23,093 nucleotides of DNA from Bacillota bacterium (GCA_030705945.1 JAUZPS010000017.1:1-23093), one strand, 5' to 3'. Shown: positions 15,373 to 22,869, counted from the stretch's first letter. Notes: generated by a model from the sequence alone, not told the origin. Translations and numbers: made by a program.

Positions 15373-16479
15373 ATGAATTTGACATATGAATATTTTGTGT
15401 CATTTATTTTAGCATTTATTGTTGCATTAAGTTCAACACCTATTGCTAAAAAAGCTGCCCTCAAATTTGGGGCTGTTGATATACCTAATGATGAAAGGCG
15501 AATACACAAAAAGCCAATCCCAAGGCTTGGCGGGTTGGCTATTGTAGCAGGCTTTTTTGTATCACTGCTATTTAACATTGTTAACGATGCTATAACAAAC
15601 GGCGTAGCTTTTGAGCTCAGTACTCAGATGTTAGGTCTAATCGGCGGGATGCTGATTATAGTCGTAGTTGGCGTGCTTGATGATATCAAGCAGTTGAGCG
15701 CAAAAGTCAAGATATTGTTCCATCTGGCCGCAGCAATAGTTGTTGTTATAGCTGGAACTAAAATAAACGTATTGTATGGGTTCACTTTGAGTCCATACAT
15801 ATCATATCCCCTTACAATTTTCTGGATTATTGGCATTACCAATGCAATAAACCTTATCGATGGTTTGGATGGATTGGCTGCAGGCGTGTCATCAATTGCG
15901 TCATTATCCCTCTTTTTTGTTTCAATAATTACATCAAGAGGTGATATTGCAATAATTACGGCTGTATTAGCAGGTTCAACTCTTGGCTTTTTACCTTTTA
16001 ATTTTAATCCTGCTAAAATTTTTATGGGGGATACAGGTTCAAACTTTTTAGGGTTTGCCCTTGGAGTAATTTCAATCCAGGGAACTATTAAGTCTTATAC
16101 GGCAATTGCTATTGCCATACCTTTATTGGTGCTTGGATTACCTTTGTTTGATACAATATTTGCTATTTTAAGAAGACTTGCTGGCGGTAAATCCATTATG
16201 GCAGCCGACAGAGGGCATATACATCACAAACTTATTGATATGGGCTTAAGTCAGCGTCAATCTGTTGTTGCTTTGTATACGGCAAGCGGAGCCCTCGGGT
16301 TATGCGCTGTTGTATTAGCGGGTAGAGGAGTTTTAAGCGCAATTATTCTTGTAGTTTCAATATCTGTCTTTATAATAGGCGGAGCAAGGTTTATGACTGA
16401 AATGGAGACGGATAAAGATAAAGAAGAAGAACCTAAAGTTGACGCGGTAGAAAATAAAATAAGCAATGTCAAAGAATAA
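15373..16479 (+). CDS. Undecaprenyl-phosphate HexNAc-1-phosphate transferase, WecA/TagO family
   Basis: A 368-residue polytopic membrane enzyme that transfers a HexNAc-1-phosphate (GlcNAc-1-P in TagO/WecA) to undecaprenyl phosphate, starting teichoic-acid-like or other wall polymers. It has about ten or eleven membrane segments and the family motifs IPNDERRIHKKPIPRLGG, VLDD (D103/D104), NLIDGLDGLAAG (160-169), FMGDTGSNFLGF (217-228) and the WecA-type histidine loop DRGHIHHKLIDMGL (from 279), which separates it from MraY. I chose the ATG at 15373, 8 nt after AGAAGG; the GTG at 15364 overlaps that site. The C-terminal 25 residues are a charged tail. wecB follows. Confidence 0.92.
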   Translation: MNLTYEYFVSFILAFIVALSSTPIAKKAALKFGAVDIPNDERRIHKKPIPRLGGLAIVAGFFVSLLFNIVNDAITNGVAFELSTQMLGLIGGMLIIVVVGVLDDIKQLSAKVKILFHLAAAIVVVIAGTKINVLYGFTLSPYISYPLTIFWIIGITNAINLIDGLDGLAAGVSSIASLSLFFVSIITSRGDIAIITAVLAGSTLGFLPFNFNPAKIFMGDTGSNFLGFALGVISIQGTIKSYTAIAIAIPLLVLGLPLFDTIFAILRRLAGGKSIMAADRGHIHHKLIDMGLSQRQSVVALYTASGALGLCAVVLAGRGVLSAIILVVSISVFIIGGARFMTEMETDKDKEEEPKVDAVENKISNVKE

Positions 16480-16568
16480 AGACACTTAATATAGGAAATA
16501 GAATTAGAGATACAGAACAGTGAAGTTTTATATATTTAAAACTAAGTTTAACATAACGGGAGAGTTAA

Positions 16569-17720
16569 ATGAAAAAGCTAAAAGTTATAACTGTTTTTGG
16601 AACAAGGCCTGAAGCTATAAAAATGGCCCCTTTAGTCAAAGAAATGGAGAATTACAGCGAAATTGAATCTCTGGTGTGTGTTACAGCTCAACATAGACAG
16701 ATGTTGGACCAGGTTCTTCATATGTTTAATATACTTCCTGATTTTGATTTGAATATCATGCAGGATAGGCAGACTCTTACAGATATTACTGTAAGAGCGT
16801 TGGACGGTTTATGTAGAGTATTTGAAGAAAATCAGCCGGACATTGTATTGGTTCATGGAGATACCACAACAACTTTTGTAGCAAGTCTTGCGGCTTTTTA
16901 CAATAAAATTAATGTAGGACATGTTGAAGCAGGACTTCGGACCTTTGATAAGTATTTTCCATATCCTGAAGAAATAAATCGAAGATTGACAGGCGTTCTT
17001 GCAGATTTCCATTTTTCACCTACTGTTGTAAATAAGAAAAATCTCCTGAATGAAGGGGTCAAGGAAGATAAAATATATATAACCGGAAATACTGTTATTG
17101 ACGCATTGAAGACAACTGTTAAGGATAATTATGTTTTTGAAAATGATCAATTAAAGAAAATTAATTTTAACGATAAAAGAGTAATTACTGTCACAGCTCA
17201 CAGAAGGGAGAATCTTGGTGGTCCTCTAGAAAACATTTGCAGGGCATTGAGACATATATCAAATAAGTATCCTGATATAGATATTGTTTATCCTGTCCAT
17301 TTGAATCCAGCTGTGCAAGAAACAGCTAAATCAATAATAGGGAACTGCCCGAATATTCACCTCATAAATCCCCTTGGAGTTCAGGATATGCATAATCTCA
17401 TCAGTTTATCTTACATGATACTGACTGACTCAGGAGGGTTGCAGGAAGAGGCTCCTTCTTTGGGAAAACCTGTTTTGGTTTTAAGAAACGAGACTGAGCG
17501 CCCGGAAGCCGTTAAAGCTGGAACGGTAAAGATAGCTGGAACAGAGGAAGCTCAGATAATTAAACTGACTGAGCAATTGATAGAGGATCAGAGAGAATAT
17601 GAACGAATGGCTCGCGCGGTTAATCCGTATGGTGACGGCTTAGCTTCATCAAGAATAACTGAAGCGTTATTGTATGAATTTAGGCTTAGAAACACAAAAC
17701 CAGTTGAGTTTAACCTATAA
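16569..17720 (+). CDS. wecB: UDP-N-acetylglucosamine 2-epimerase (non-hydrolysing)
   Basis: A 383-residue enzyme interconverting UDP-GlcNAc and UDP-ManNAc, the sugar donor for linkage units and ManNAc-containing wall polymers. It shows FGTRPEAIKMAPL, VHGDTTT (D98), HVEAGLRTFDKYFPYPEEINR (E120, E134/E135), VTAHRRENLGGPL (H211) and SDSGGLQEEAPSLGKPVL-type ligand residues near 290, all at the expected spacing. GGGAG precedes the ATG. With the WecA/TagO-like gene upstream it forms an envelope polysaccharide precursor pair. Confidence 0.95.
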   Translation: MKKLKVITVFGTRPEAIKMAPLVKEMENYSEIESLVCVTAQHRQMLDQVLHMFNILPDFDLNIMQDRQTLTDITVRALDGLCRVFEENQPDIVLVHGDTTTTFVASLAAFYNKINVGHVEAGLRTFDKYFPYPEEINRRLTGVLADFHFSPTVVNKKNLLNEGVKEDKIYITGNTVIDALKTTVKDNYVFENDQLKKINFNDKRVITVTAHRRENLGGPLENICRALRHISNKYPDIDIVYPVHLNPAVQETAKSIIGNCPNIHLINPLGVQDMHNLISLSYMILTDSGGLQEEAPSLGKPVLVLRNETERPEAVKAGTVKIAGTEEAQIIKLTEQLIEDQREYERMARAVNPYGDGLASSRITEALLYEFRLRNTKPVEFNL

Positions 17721-17798
17721 ATATTGAAATATTTAATATTAAAAAATATTAAAATTAAGCATTTTACATTAAAAAGCGTACTGTAAGGTAAATCCGCG

Positions 17799-17840
17799 CA
17801 GTTTATGAGAATCAGCCGACGGGCTATTACTCTTAAACTG
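17799..17840. terminator. Nested hairpin between convergent wecB and motB
   Basis: The outer arms CAGTTTA (17799-17805) and TAAACTG (17834-17840), with GAG/CTC just inside, enclose a central AGCC-GACG-GGCT hairpin. It lies 79 bp after the wecB stop. No T run follows, so its role as a terminator is a guess from position. Confidence 0.4.
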
Positions 17841-17870
17841 ATAGCATTACTTAACAGTTCGTTTTCTATA

Positions 17871-17974
17871 AGGTAGTATCAATATCAAAAAAACTTAGCA
17901 ACTGGGAGTTTCAAAAACTTGATTTTATGGGTTTTCATCATACAAAACTTGAACAAGGAATTTTTTGAAACTCC
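17871..17974 (+). repeat. R2 repeat, copy B
   Basis: AGGTAGTATC at the left end, then AACTTAGCAACTGG, GAGTTTCAAAAACTTG, GTTTTCATCATACAAAAC and CTTGAACAAGGAATTTTTT, ending in GAAACTCC. The arms GGAGTTTCAAAAA and TTTTTTGAAACTCC pair over about 13 bp. It carries a 6-bp AATATC insertion near the left end. Seen from motB, it begins four bases after the stop codon. Confidence 0.88.
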
Positions 17975-17978
17975 TTAA

Positions 17979-18785
17979 TTATTGTTTTTCACTAGAAATT
18001 GCTGACTTTTCAGCGCTATTTGCGCTTTTTGCTGTTGACCCTGCTTCTGAGACATCAAGAGAACCTTTTACAATTACTATGTCTACTCTTCGGTTTTTCA
18101 TTTTATTTTGAGGCGTTGTATTGGGAACTTTTGGCCTGAATTCACCATATCCTATAGCGGAAATTTTTTGCGGATTAATTCCCGATGTATCAATAAGAGT
18201 TCTTAGAACGTTAGTTGCTCTAGCTGAAGAAAGCTCCCAATTTGAAGGAAAAGCTGATGTTTTAATAGGATCATTGTCAGTATGTCCTTCAACTCTTATC
18301 TGATTTGCGGAAAGGTTTTTAAGAATTTTTCCGATTTCGGTTATTGTGGACTTAGCAGTATCCTCATAAGCAGAACTTCCGCTTTTAAACAATAAGCTAT
18401 CTTGCATCGAGATTTCTACTCCTCTTCCCTGAACCGAGACTTTCACCTGATCTCCAAGTCCTTTTTGGGTCACAAGTTTATCAACATCTTCTTTTACTTC
18501 TTCCATTTGTTTATTTTCAAGGTTGTCAGGAATAACTGTTGAAGCGCTTCCCCCATTTAGGTCAATTATAGCATTGGAAACTCCTGCTGTTCCGATATAG
18601 GTTGCCGATTGACTGCTGCCTAGTTCTTCTCTTAGTGACGCCGCAAGTTGATTGAACTTTGCCGCGTCAACCTGGCTCATTGCATAAAGTATTATGAAGA
18701 ATATAAGAAGAAGATTCATTAGATCGGCATAGGTAAGCAGCCATCTTTCGGAGGTATCTTTGACGAGTCTTTCTTTTTTGGCCAA
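17979..18785 (-). CDS. motB: Flagellar motor stator protein MotB
   Basis: A 268-residue stator subunit that couples ion flow to flagellar rotation with MotA. A short charged N-terminus leads to one membrane helix, TYADLMNLLLIFFIILYAMS, with the essential ion-carrying aspartate D21. A plug/linker follows, and then an OmpA-like peptidoglycan-binding domain (about 128-245: LLFKSGSSAY, VEGHTDNDPI, NWELSSARATNVL, GYGEFRP, NRRVDIVI). The tail is Ala/Ser-rich. The start is TTG, 8 nt after a GGGGGG run inside the motA end; three bases separate the two genes. No other flagellar gene is present. Confidence 0.93.
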   Translation of the reverse strand: MAKKERLVKDTSERWLLTYADLMNLLLIFFIILYAMSQVDAAKFNQLAASLREELGSSQSATYIGTAGVSNAIIDLNGGSASTVIPDNLENKQMEEVKEDVDKLVTQKGLGDQVKVSVQGRGVEISMQDSLLFKSGSSAYEDTAKSTITEIGKILKNLSANQIRVEGHTDNDPIKTSAFPSNWELSSARATNVLRTLIDTSGINPQKISAIGYGEFRPKVPNTTPQNKMKNRRVDIVIVKGSLDVSEAGSTAKSANSAEKSAISSEKQ

Positions 18786-18788
18786 CTA

Positions 18789-19589
18789 TCATCCCCCCGC
18801 TTCTTCTTTTGCGTCACCTTTAGAGCTCTTCTTACCGTTTAATTGCTCGAGGAGGTTGAGATTGAGTTTCTCTTTAATAATTCTTGGATTTTCGCCTGCC
18901 TGTATAGAAAGTAGGCCTTCAATTATAAGTTCGTTTACCATCATCTGCCTCTCAGCTTTAACCTTAACCCTACCGGCGCAAGGCAGATAAAGAAGGTTGG
19001 CAAAACCAACTCCGTACAAAGTTGCAATAAAGGCAACACCTATGCTGTGGGCCAGTTCTTTTGTATCTGAACCAAGGTTTCCAAGAATCATAACCATACC
19101 CATAACTGTTCCGGCAACTCCCATTGTAGGGGAGAACCCGCCAGCTGATTCAAGGATCTTGGCTGTTGACTCGTAAATACTGAATTTTAGTTCGCTTTCT
19201 CTTTCCAGAATATCCTTTATTACATCAGTTTCAATTCCATCAACTACTAAAGCCAGTCCCTTCCTTATCAATTCATTCTCATTATTCTGAGCATCCTGTT
19301 CAAGGCTCAACAGCCCGTCTTTTCTCGCTTTCTCAGATAGCTCGGAAAGTTGATTTATTATATCTACTTCATTATAGTTCTGATTTTTAAAAATTAGTTT
19401 AAGCGCATAAGTCATTTTTTTGAGCTCGGAAAGTGGAAACGATAAGCTTACCGCTCCGATAGTTCCGCCAAAAACAATAATTGCAGAGGTCTTTTGCAAA
19501 AGGGCGGCAAAATGTCCTCCTTCCATAAGAAATCCTGATAAAAGACTCGCAAAACCAATTACTATTGCTATAATCGTAGTTATATCCAT
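18789..19589 (-). CDS. motA: Flagellar motor stator protein MotA
   Basis: A 266-residue, four-helix stator channel subunit. It has the N-terminal TM pair (TTIIAIVIGFASLLSGFLME), the cytoplasmic ARKDGLLSLE motif, charged residues in the rotor-contact loop, and the conserved TM3-TM4 region ESAGGFSPTMGVAGTVMGM and GVAFIATLYGVGFANLLYLP. The C-terminal IQAGENPRIIKEKL is typical of MotA/PomA. AGGAG precedes the ATG. A 12-bp perfect palindrome, GCACTGCAGTGC, lies 26 bp upstream of the start. The coupling ion cannot be decided from what I can see. Confidence 0.94.
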   Translation of the reverse strand: MDITTIIAIVIGFASLLSGFLMEGGHFAALLQKTSAIIVFGGTIGAVSLSFPLSELKKMTYALKLIFKNQNYNEVDIINQLSELSEKARKDGLLSLEQDAQNNENELIRKGLALVVDGIETDVIKDILERESELKFSIYESTAKILESAGGFSPTMGVAGTVMGMVMILGNLGSDTKELAHSIGVAFIATLYGVGFANLLYLPCAGRVKVKAERQMMVNELIIEGLLSIQAGENPRIIKEKLNLNLLEQLNGKKSSKGDAKEEAGG

Positions 19590-19992
19590 AAAAACCCGCT
19601 CCTGAAATATATTGGCACTGCAGTGCGATAGAAAAGTTTAAAAAATCTGTTACAATAATTATTGATTTAAATAATCAATTGTGATATTATTAACAAAAGC
19701 TTTTGTTTAATAAAACAGGAACTTAAGTTAATCAATAGCCACGTTAGAATCAACCTTTTGTATGTATATATTGCCATTAAAAATATTGAATTAATTTAAG
19801 GTTTTTTGCATAAGTAAATATAATAAATTGATTGATTTTATTACTTAGCGTTTTTTGGCGCTGATTTTGGCTTCACTTAATGTTAAGATAGTTTTCTGAT
19901 AAACCGATAAATAGATTGCTGTTCATTAACTCAAAAGATTTATCGGTAAAATTATGACTAAACTTTAATTAATTCTGATAAGGATAAAAAAG
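19590..19992. promoter_or_regulatory. Divergent control region between motAB and the atp operon
   Basis: 403 bp with no supportable gene. It contains a 12-bp palindrome GCACTGCAGTGC (19615-19626) next to the motA ribosome site, an imperfect dyad ATTGATT/AATCAAT near 19661-19679, and a perfect 16-bp palindrome AACAAAAGCTTTTGTT (19692-19707). It also has a TATAAT (19819-19824) without a good -35, and a 10-bp hairpin ACCGATAAAT/ATTTATCGGT (19903-19912 with 19938-19947) in the presumed atpI leader. Divergent promoters must lie here, but I cannot place them firmly. Confidence 0.5.
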
Positions 19993-20388
19993 TTGCTGAA
20001 AACTAAGTATGAGAAGTATATTGTTAAGAGATCTGCTGTTGTATTTATATTATTTGCAATAATAGATTTTATATTTTTTAAGAATAAATTGCTTGTTTTT
20101 TTAGGTCTATTAGTTGGCGGAATATTCAGTTTTATCAAATTCGGTATATGGGCCATCCTATTATCTAAGTTATTTTCACCTTCAAGCAATGGGGCTGTGA
20201 TGGGTAAATCAATTATTATTTTTATGATATTATTTGGAGCTACAGCGTTATTGTTTGTCATATCTGCACTGGTAAATATGTCAATCTTGCTTGGAGTTTC
20301 CGGAGGAGTGCTTTTGGTTCCTATAACGATTTTTTTATTATGTCTGCCCGGTGGAATGGGTATTAAAAATAATGATTTTATTAAATGA
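19993..20388 (+). CDS. atpI: ATP synthase subunit I (AtpI-like) membrane protein
   Basis: A 131-residue protein with four hydrophobic helices (about 14-28, 33-58, 76-100, 103-124). The second pair-joining stretch, FLGLLVGGIFSFIKFG, resembles the AtpI signature. AtpI proteins precede atpB in many operons and are thought to help c-ring assembly or magnesium supply. Sequence conservation in this family is low, so the call rests on topology plus position. The start is TTG with AAGGAT upstream. It is separated from atpB by 183 bp containing R2 copy C. Confidence 0.78.
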   Translation: MLKTKYEKYIVKRSAVVFILFAIIDFIFFKNKLLVFLGLLVGGIFSFIKFGIWAILLSKLFSPSSNGAVMGKSIIIFMILFGATALLFVISALVNMSILLGVSGGVLLVPITIFLLCLPGGMGIKNNDFIK

Positions 20389-20411
20389 TTCATTACTTAT
20401 AATAAAAATGA

Positions 20412-20516
20412 TTTAGGCAGTATCAAAAAGATAACTTGTCAACTGGTCGTTTCAAAACTTGATATAATGGGTTTTCATAATAACAGAATTTGAACAAAGA
20501 ATTTTTTTGAAACGCC
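20412..20516 (+). repeat. R2 repeat, copy C, inside the atp operon
   Basis: TTTAGGCAGTATCAAAAA at the left end, GTCGTTTCAAAACTTGATA in the middle, and GAATTTTTTTGAAACGCC at the right. The internal arms read CGTTTC/GAAACG here, against AGTTTC/GAAACT in copy B. It starts 24 bp after the atpI stop and ends 55 bp before the atpB ATG. Confidence 0.88.
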
Positions 20517-20571
20517 ATTAATAAAAATTTTGTAGTTTATATAAAATAATATTATCAAGAAGGTGAAGCAG

Positions 20572-21315
20572 ATGAATAGTGAAGAACTTATTGGAAAAAT
20601 GCAGTTTAAGCCGTATGATATCAACCTTTTCGGGTTGAAAATTCCAATTTCGGACTCTATTATAGTAATGTGGATGATAATGGTTGCTCTAGTGGTTTTA
20701 GCCATAATATTCACAAGGAATTTGCGAATGGTTCCAACAGGTAAGCAAAATGTTGCCGAATCAATCGTTGATTTTGTCAATAACTTTACAAAAGGCAGTC
20801 TTGGACATCACTGGAAGCCTTTTGCGCCTTACTTTGGCACAATGATTTTATTCTTATTATTTTCAAACATAGTATCTATATTTAATGTCCTTCCGACTGG
20901 AAAGGCTATCGCTGAAGCAACCGGATTAAGCTTTTTAGGGAAGCTCCCGGAGATTGCCCCGCCAACAAAGGATATCGATATAACAGCCACTATGGCGATA
21001 ATGTCAATAATTATTGTTTTATTTGCCAGTATTAAGATCAAAGGTGTTAAGGGCTGGTTAAAGACTTTTGTTACCCCTTTGCCGCTTATGCTGCCATTTA
21101 AAATAATGGAATACTTTGTAAGGCCGCTTTCACTCTGTTTGCGTCTTTTTGGTAATATCCTGGCGGCATTCACAATTATGGAATTAATATATATAGCTGA
21201 ACCTTTCTTAATTCCGGGCATATTCAGTTTATATTTTGATTTGTTCGATGGTGGACTTCAAGCTTATATATTTGTATTTTTAACTTCGCTTTATATCGCA
21301 GAAGCTATTGAGTAA
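20572..21315 (+). CDS. atpB: ATP synthase Fo subunit a
   Basis: A 247-residue membrane subunit forming the ion half-channels against the c ring. It has five or six hydrophobic helices. The essential arginine is R191 in RPLSLCLRLFGNILAAF, followed by the last-helix region LQAYIFVFLTSLYIAEA. I chose the ATG at 20572, 7 nt after AAGGTG; the GTG at 20563 overlaps that site. The stop is followed after 12 bp by atpE. Confidence 0.95.
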   Translation: MNSEELIGKMQFKPYDINLFGLKIPISDSIIVMWMIMVALVVLAIIFTRNLRMVPTGKQNVAESIVDFVNNFTKGSLGHHWKPFAPYFGTMILFLLFSNIVSIFNVLPTGKAIAEATGLSFLGKLPEIAPPTKDIDITATMAIMSIIIVLFASIKIKGVKGWLKTFVTPLPLMLPFKIMEYFVRPLSLCLRLFGNILAAFTIMELIYIAEPFLIPGIFSLYFDLFDGGLQAYIFVFLTSLYIAEAIE

Positions 21316-21327
21316 GGAGGTGAGATA

Positions 21328-21561
21328 ATGGGAGGAAATTCAGGATTAATTGCAATTGCAGCAGGTATTGCTGTATTGACTGGCTTCGGAGCTGGTATTG
21401 GTATAGGTATTGGTACTTCCAAAGCTGCTGAAGCGGTTTCCAGACAACCTGAGGCATCAGGAAAGATAATGACCATCACACTGACAGGTTTGGCTTTGGC
21501 AGAAGCAACAGCTATATATGGACTTTTGATTTCCATATTATTGTATTTGAAAATAGGATAA
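21328..21561 (+). CDS. atpE: ATP synthase Fo subunit c
   Basis: A 77-residue hairpin of two membrane helices that assembles into the rotor ring. The polar loop is RQPEA (39-43), helix 1 carries alternating glycines (GAGIGIGIG) and helix 2 the ion-binding glutamate E59 in LALAEATAIYG. Aligned to Na+-type c subunits from the RQPEA loop, the glutamine ligand of helix 1 is Ile26 and the Ser/Thr after the glutamate is Ala60. Both point to proton coupling. AAGGAGG precedes the ATG. A strong hairpin begins 23 bp after the stop. Confidence 0.96.
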   Translation: MGGNSGLIAIAAGIAVLTGFGAGIGIGIGTSKAAEAVSRQPEASGKIMTITLTGLALAEATAIYGLLISILLYLKIG

Positions 21562-21584
21562 TTTTTAAGATTGAATCATTCGAT

Positions 21585-21612
21585 TATGTGGGAGGCGAAT
21601 ACCTCCCACATA
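21585..21612 (+). other. Perfect hairpin in the atpE-atpF gap
   Basis: TATGTGGGAGG (21585-21595) pairs perfectly with CCTCCCACATA (21602-21612) around a 6-nt loop. No T tract follows, so it should not be a classical terminator. It sits in an unusually long 218-bp gap inside the atp operon. A role in stabilising or processing the atpE end of the mRNA is inference. Confidence 0.8.
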
Positions 21613-21779
21613 TAAATGAGTATATTATAGATTCTTTGGTTTTGGCTGAAGATCTAATTCTATAGATTTATGAAATGATTATATAAAAAATTAATCACAA
21701 AAAACCTCAAATTGTTTTGCGAAGAGTTTATTATAATTTAAAATGAAAAAGTTTGATTATGAAAGGATGAGAATCAAAT

Positions 21780-22268
21780 ATGTTAATTTATTTTGAAAAG
21801 TGGAGATTTATAATAACATTATTAAATTTAGTGCTGTTGTATATTCTTCTTCGCAAGTTTTTATTCAAACCGGTCACTCAATTTATGGAGAACAGAACTA
21901 AGTCAATTCAAGAATCAATTGACAAAGCTGAAAAGAGTAAAGTTGAAGCGACTGAGTTAAAGCAAAAATACGAAGAACAATTAAGAGCCGCAAAAAATGA
22001 GGCTGATCAGATTATTAACGATGCCAAAGCAAGAGCTAATAAAGAGTATGAAGCGATATTAGGCAATGCGAGAAAAGACGCCGAAGGCATTATTACAAGA
22101 GCTAAAGAAGAAATCGAACGTGAGAGAGCTCAGCTTTTAAAGGATGTAAAAGGCCAGGTTACTGGTTTGGCTTTGGTTGTTGCTTCTAAGGTTATTGAAG
22201 CTAATATGGATAACGAAAAGAACAAAGCTTTAGCTGAAAAATTCATTGATGAGGCAGGTGCAGCATAA
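21780..22268 (+). CDS. atpF: ATP synthase Fo subunit b
   Basis: A 162-residue peripheral-stalk subunit. One N-terminal membrane helix (about 9-28, FIITLLNLVLLYILLRKFLF) is followed by a long charged coiled coil (about 35-140) and a C-terminal delta-binding region (ASKVIEANMDNEKNKALAEK). AAAGGATG lies about 11 nt before the ATG. The stop and the atpH start share a base (TAATG), so translation is probably coupled. The last base of the given range is shared with atpH. Confidence 0.95.
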   Translation: MLIYFEKWRFIITLLNLVLLYILLRKFLFKPVTQFMENRTKSIQESIDKAEKSKVEATELKQKYEEQLRAAKNEADQIINDAKARANKEYEAILGNARKDAEGIITRAKEEIERERAQLLKDVKGQVTGLALVVASKVIEANMDNEKNKALAEKFIDEAGAA

Positions 22269-22801
22269 TGCCCCTAATTGATAGAAGATATGCGGAAGCC
22301 CTGGAGCTTATTGCATCAAAGAATAATGAAGTCGATAGCTTTCAGGATGAATTAAAAGAGGTAGTTAATCTATATAAAAATGGAACAGAGTTTAAGTACT
22401 TTTTGGATAATCCTGAAATTAAGATAGATACCAAAAAGGAAATAATAAAAAATATTTTTTCAAAAAGCCTTAAGAAGGAAATGGTGAATTTTTTACTTTT
22501 GCTGCTTGACAAAGGCAGAATAAAATTCCTTCCCGGCATATACGAAGAATTTGTAAAGCTTGCTGACATCAGACGTAATATGCTAAATATAACCATTTAC
22601 TCTGCCGCTAATCTGGATGAATCTCAGATTAATAAATTAAGAGACAAGTATGGTAAACTTTACAATGCTTCTAAGGTTAAGGCTACGGCGAAAATAGACC
22701 CGAGTCTTATTGGAGGAATAAAGGTCAAGATTGGCGACAAGGTAATTGATGGATCCCTCAAAGGCCGCTTCGAAAGCATCAGAGAGATTCTTATGAAGTA
22801 A
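22268..22801 (+). CDS. atpH: ATP synthase F1 subunit delta
   Basis: A 177-residue OSCP/delta subunit linking F1 to the b stalk. It has an N-terminal helical bundle (RRYAEALELIASKNNEVDSF, then LDNPEIKIDTKKEII) and the C-terminal signature ATAKIDPSLIGGIKVKIGDKV followed by DGSLKGRFESIRE. It overlaps atpF by one base and ends 68 bp before atpA. Confidence 0.95.
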   Translation: MPLIDRRYAEALELIASKNNEVDSFQDELKEVVNLYKNGTEFKYFLDNPEIKIDTKKEIIKNIFSKSLKKEMVNFLLLLLDKGRIKFLPGIYEEFVKLADIRRNMLNITIYSAANLDESQINKLRDKYGKLYNASKVKATAKIDPSLIGGIKVKIGDKVIDGSLKGRFESIREILMK

Positions 22802-22869
22802 ACTGGCAAGTATATATTTTTTTGAAATGCTATAGACATGGATATATATTTTAAGATGAGGTGAAAATG

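Noticed and set aside
19605..19640. Sigma-D-like promoter for motA (TAAA ... GCCAATAT on the minus strand)
   Set aside because: The spacer is 20 nt rather than the usual 14-16, and transcription would start almost at the ribosome site.
19965..20393. 142-codon open frame on the minus strand opposite atpI
   Set aside because: The plus-strand frame has four clean membrane helices, a ribosome site and operon position. The antisense frame is low-complexity Asn/Ile/Thr/Pro.
22811..22832. TTTTTTTGAAATGC resembles the right end of R2
   Set aside because: Only about 14 bases match in a T-rich context. No other part of R2 is present before atpA.
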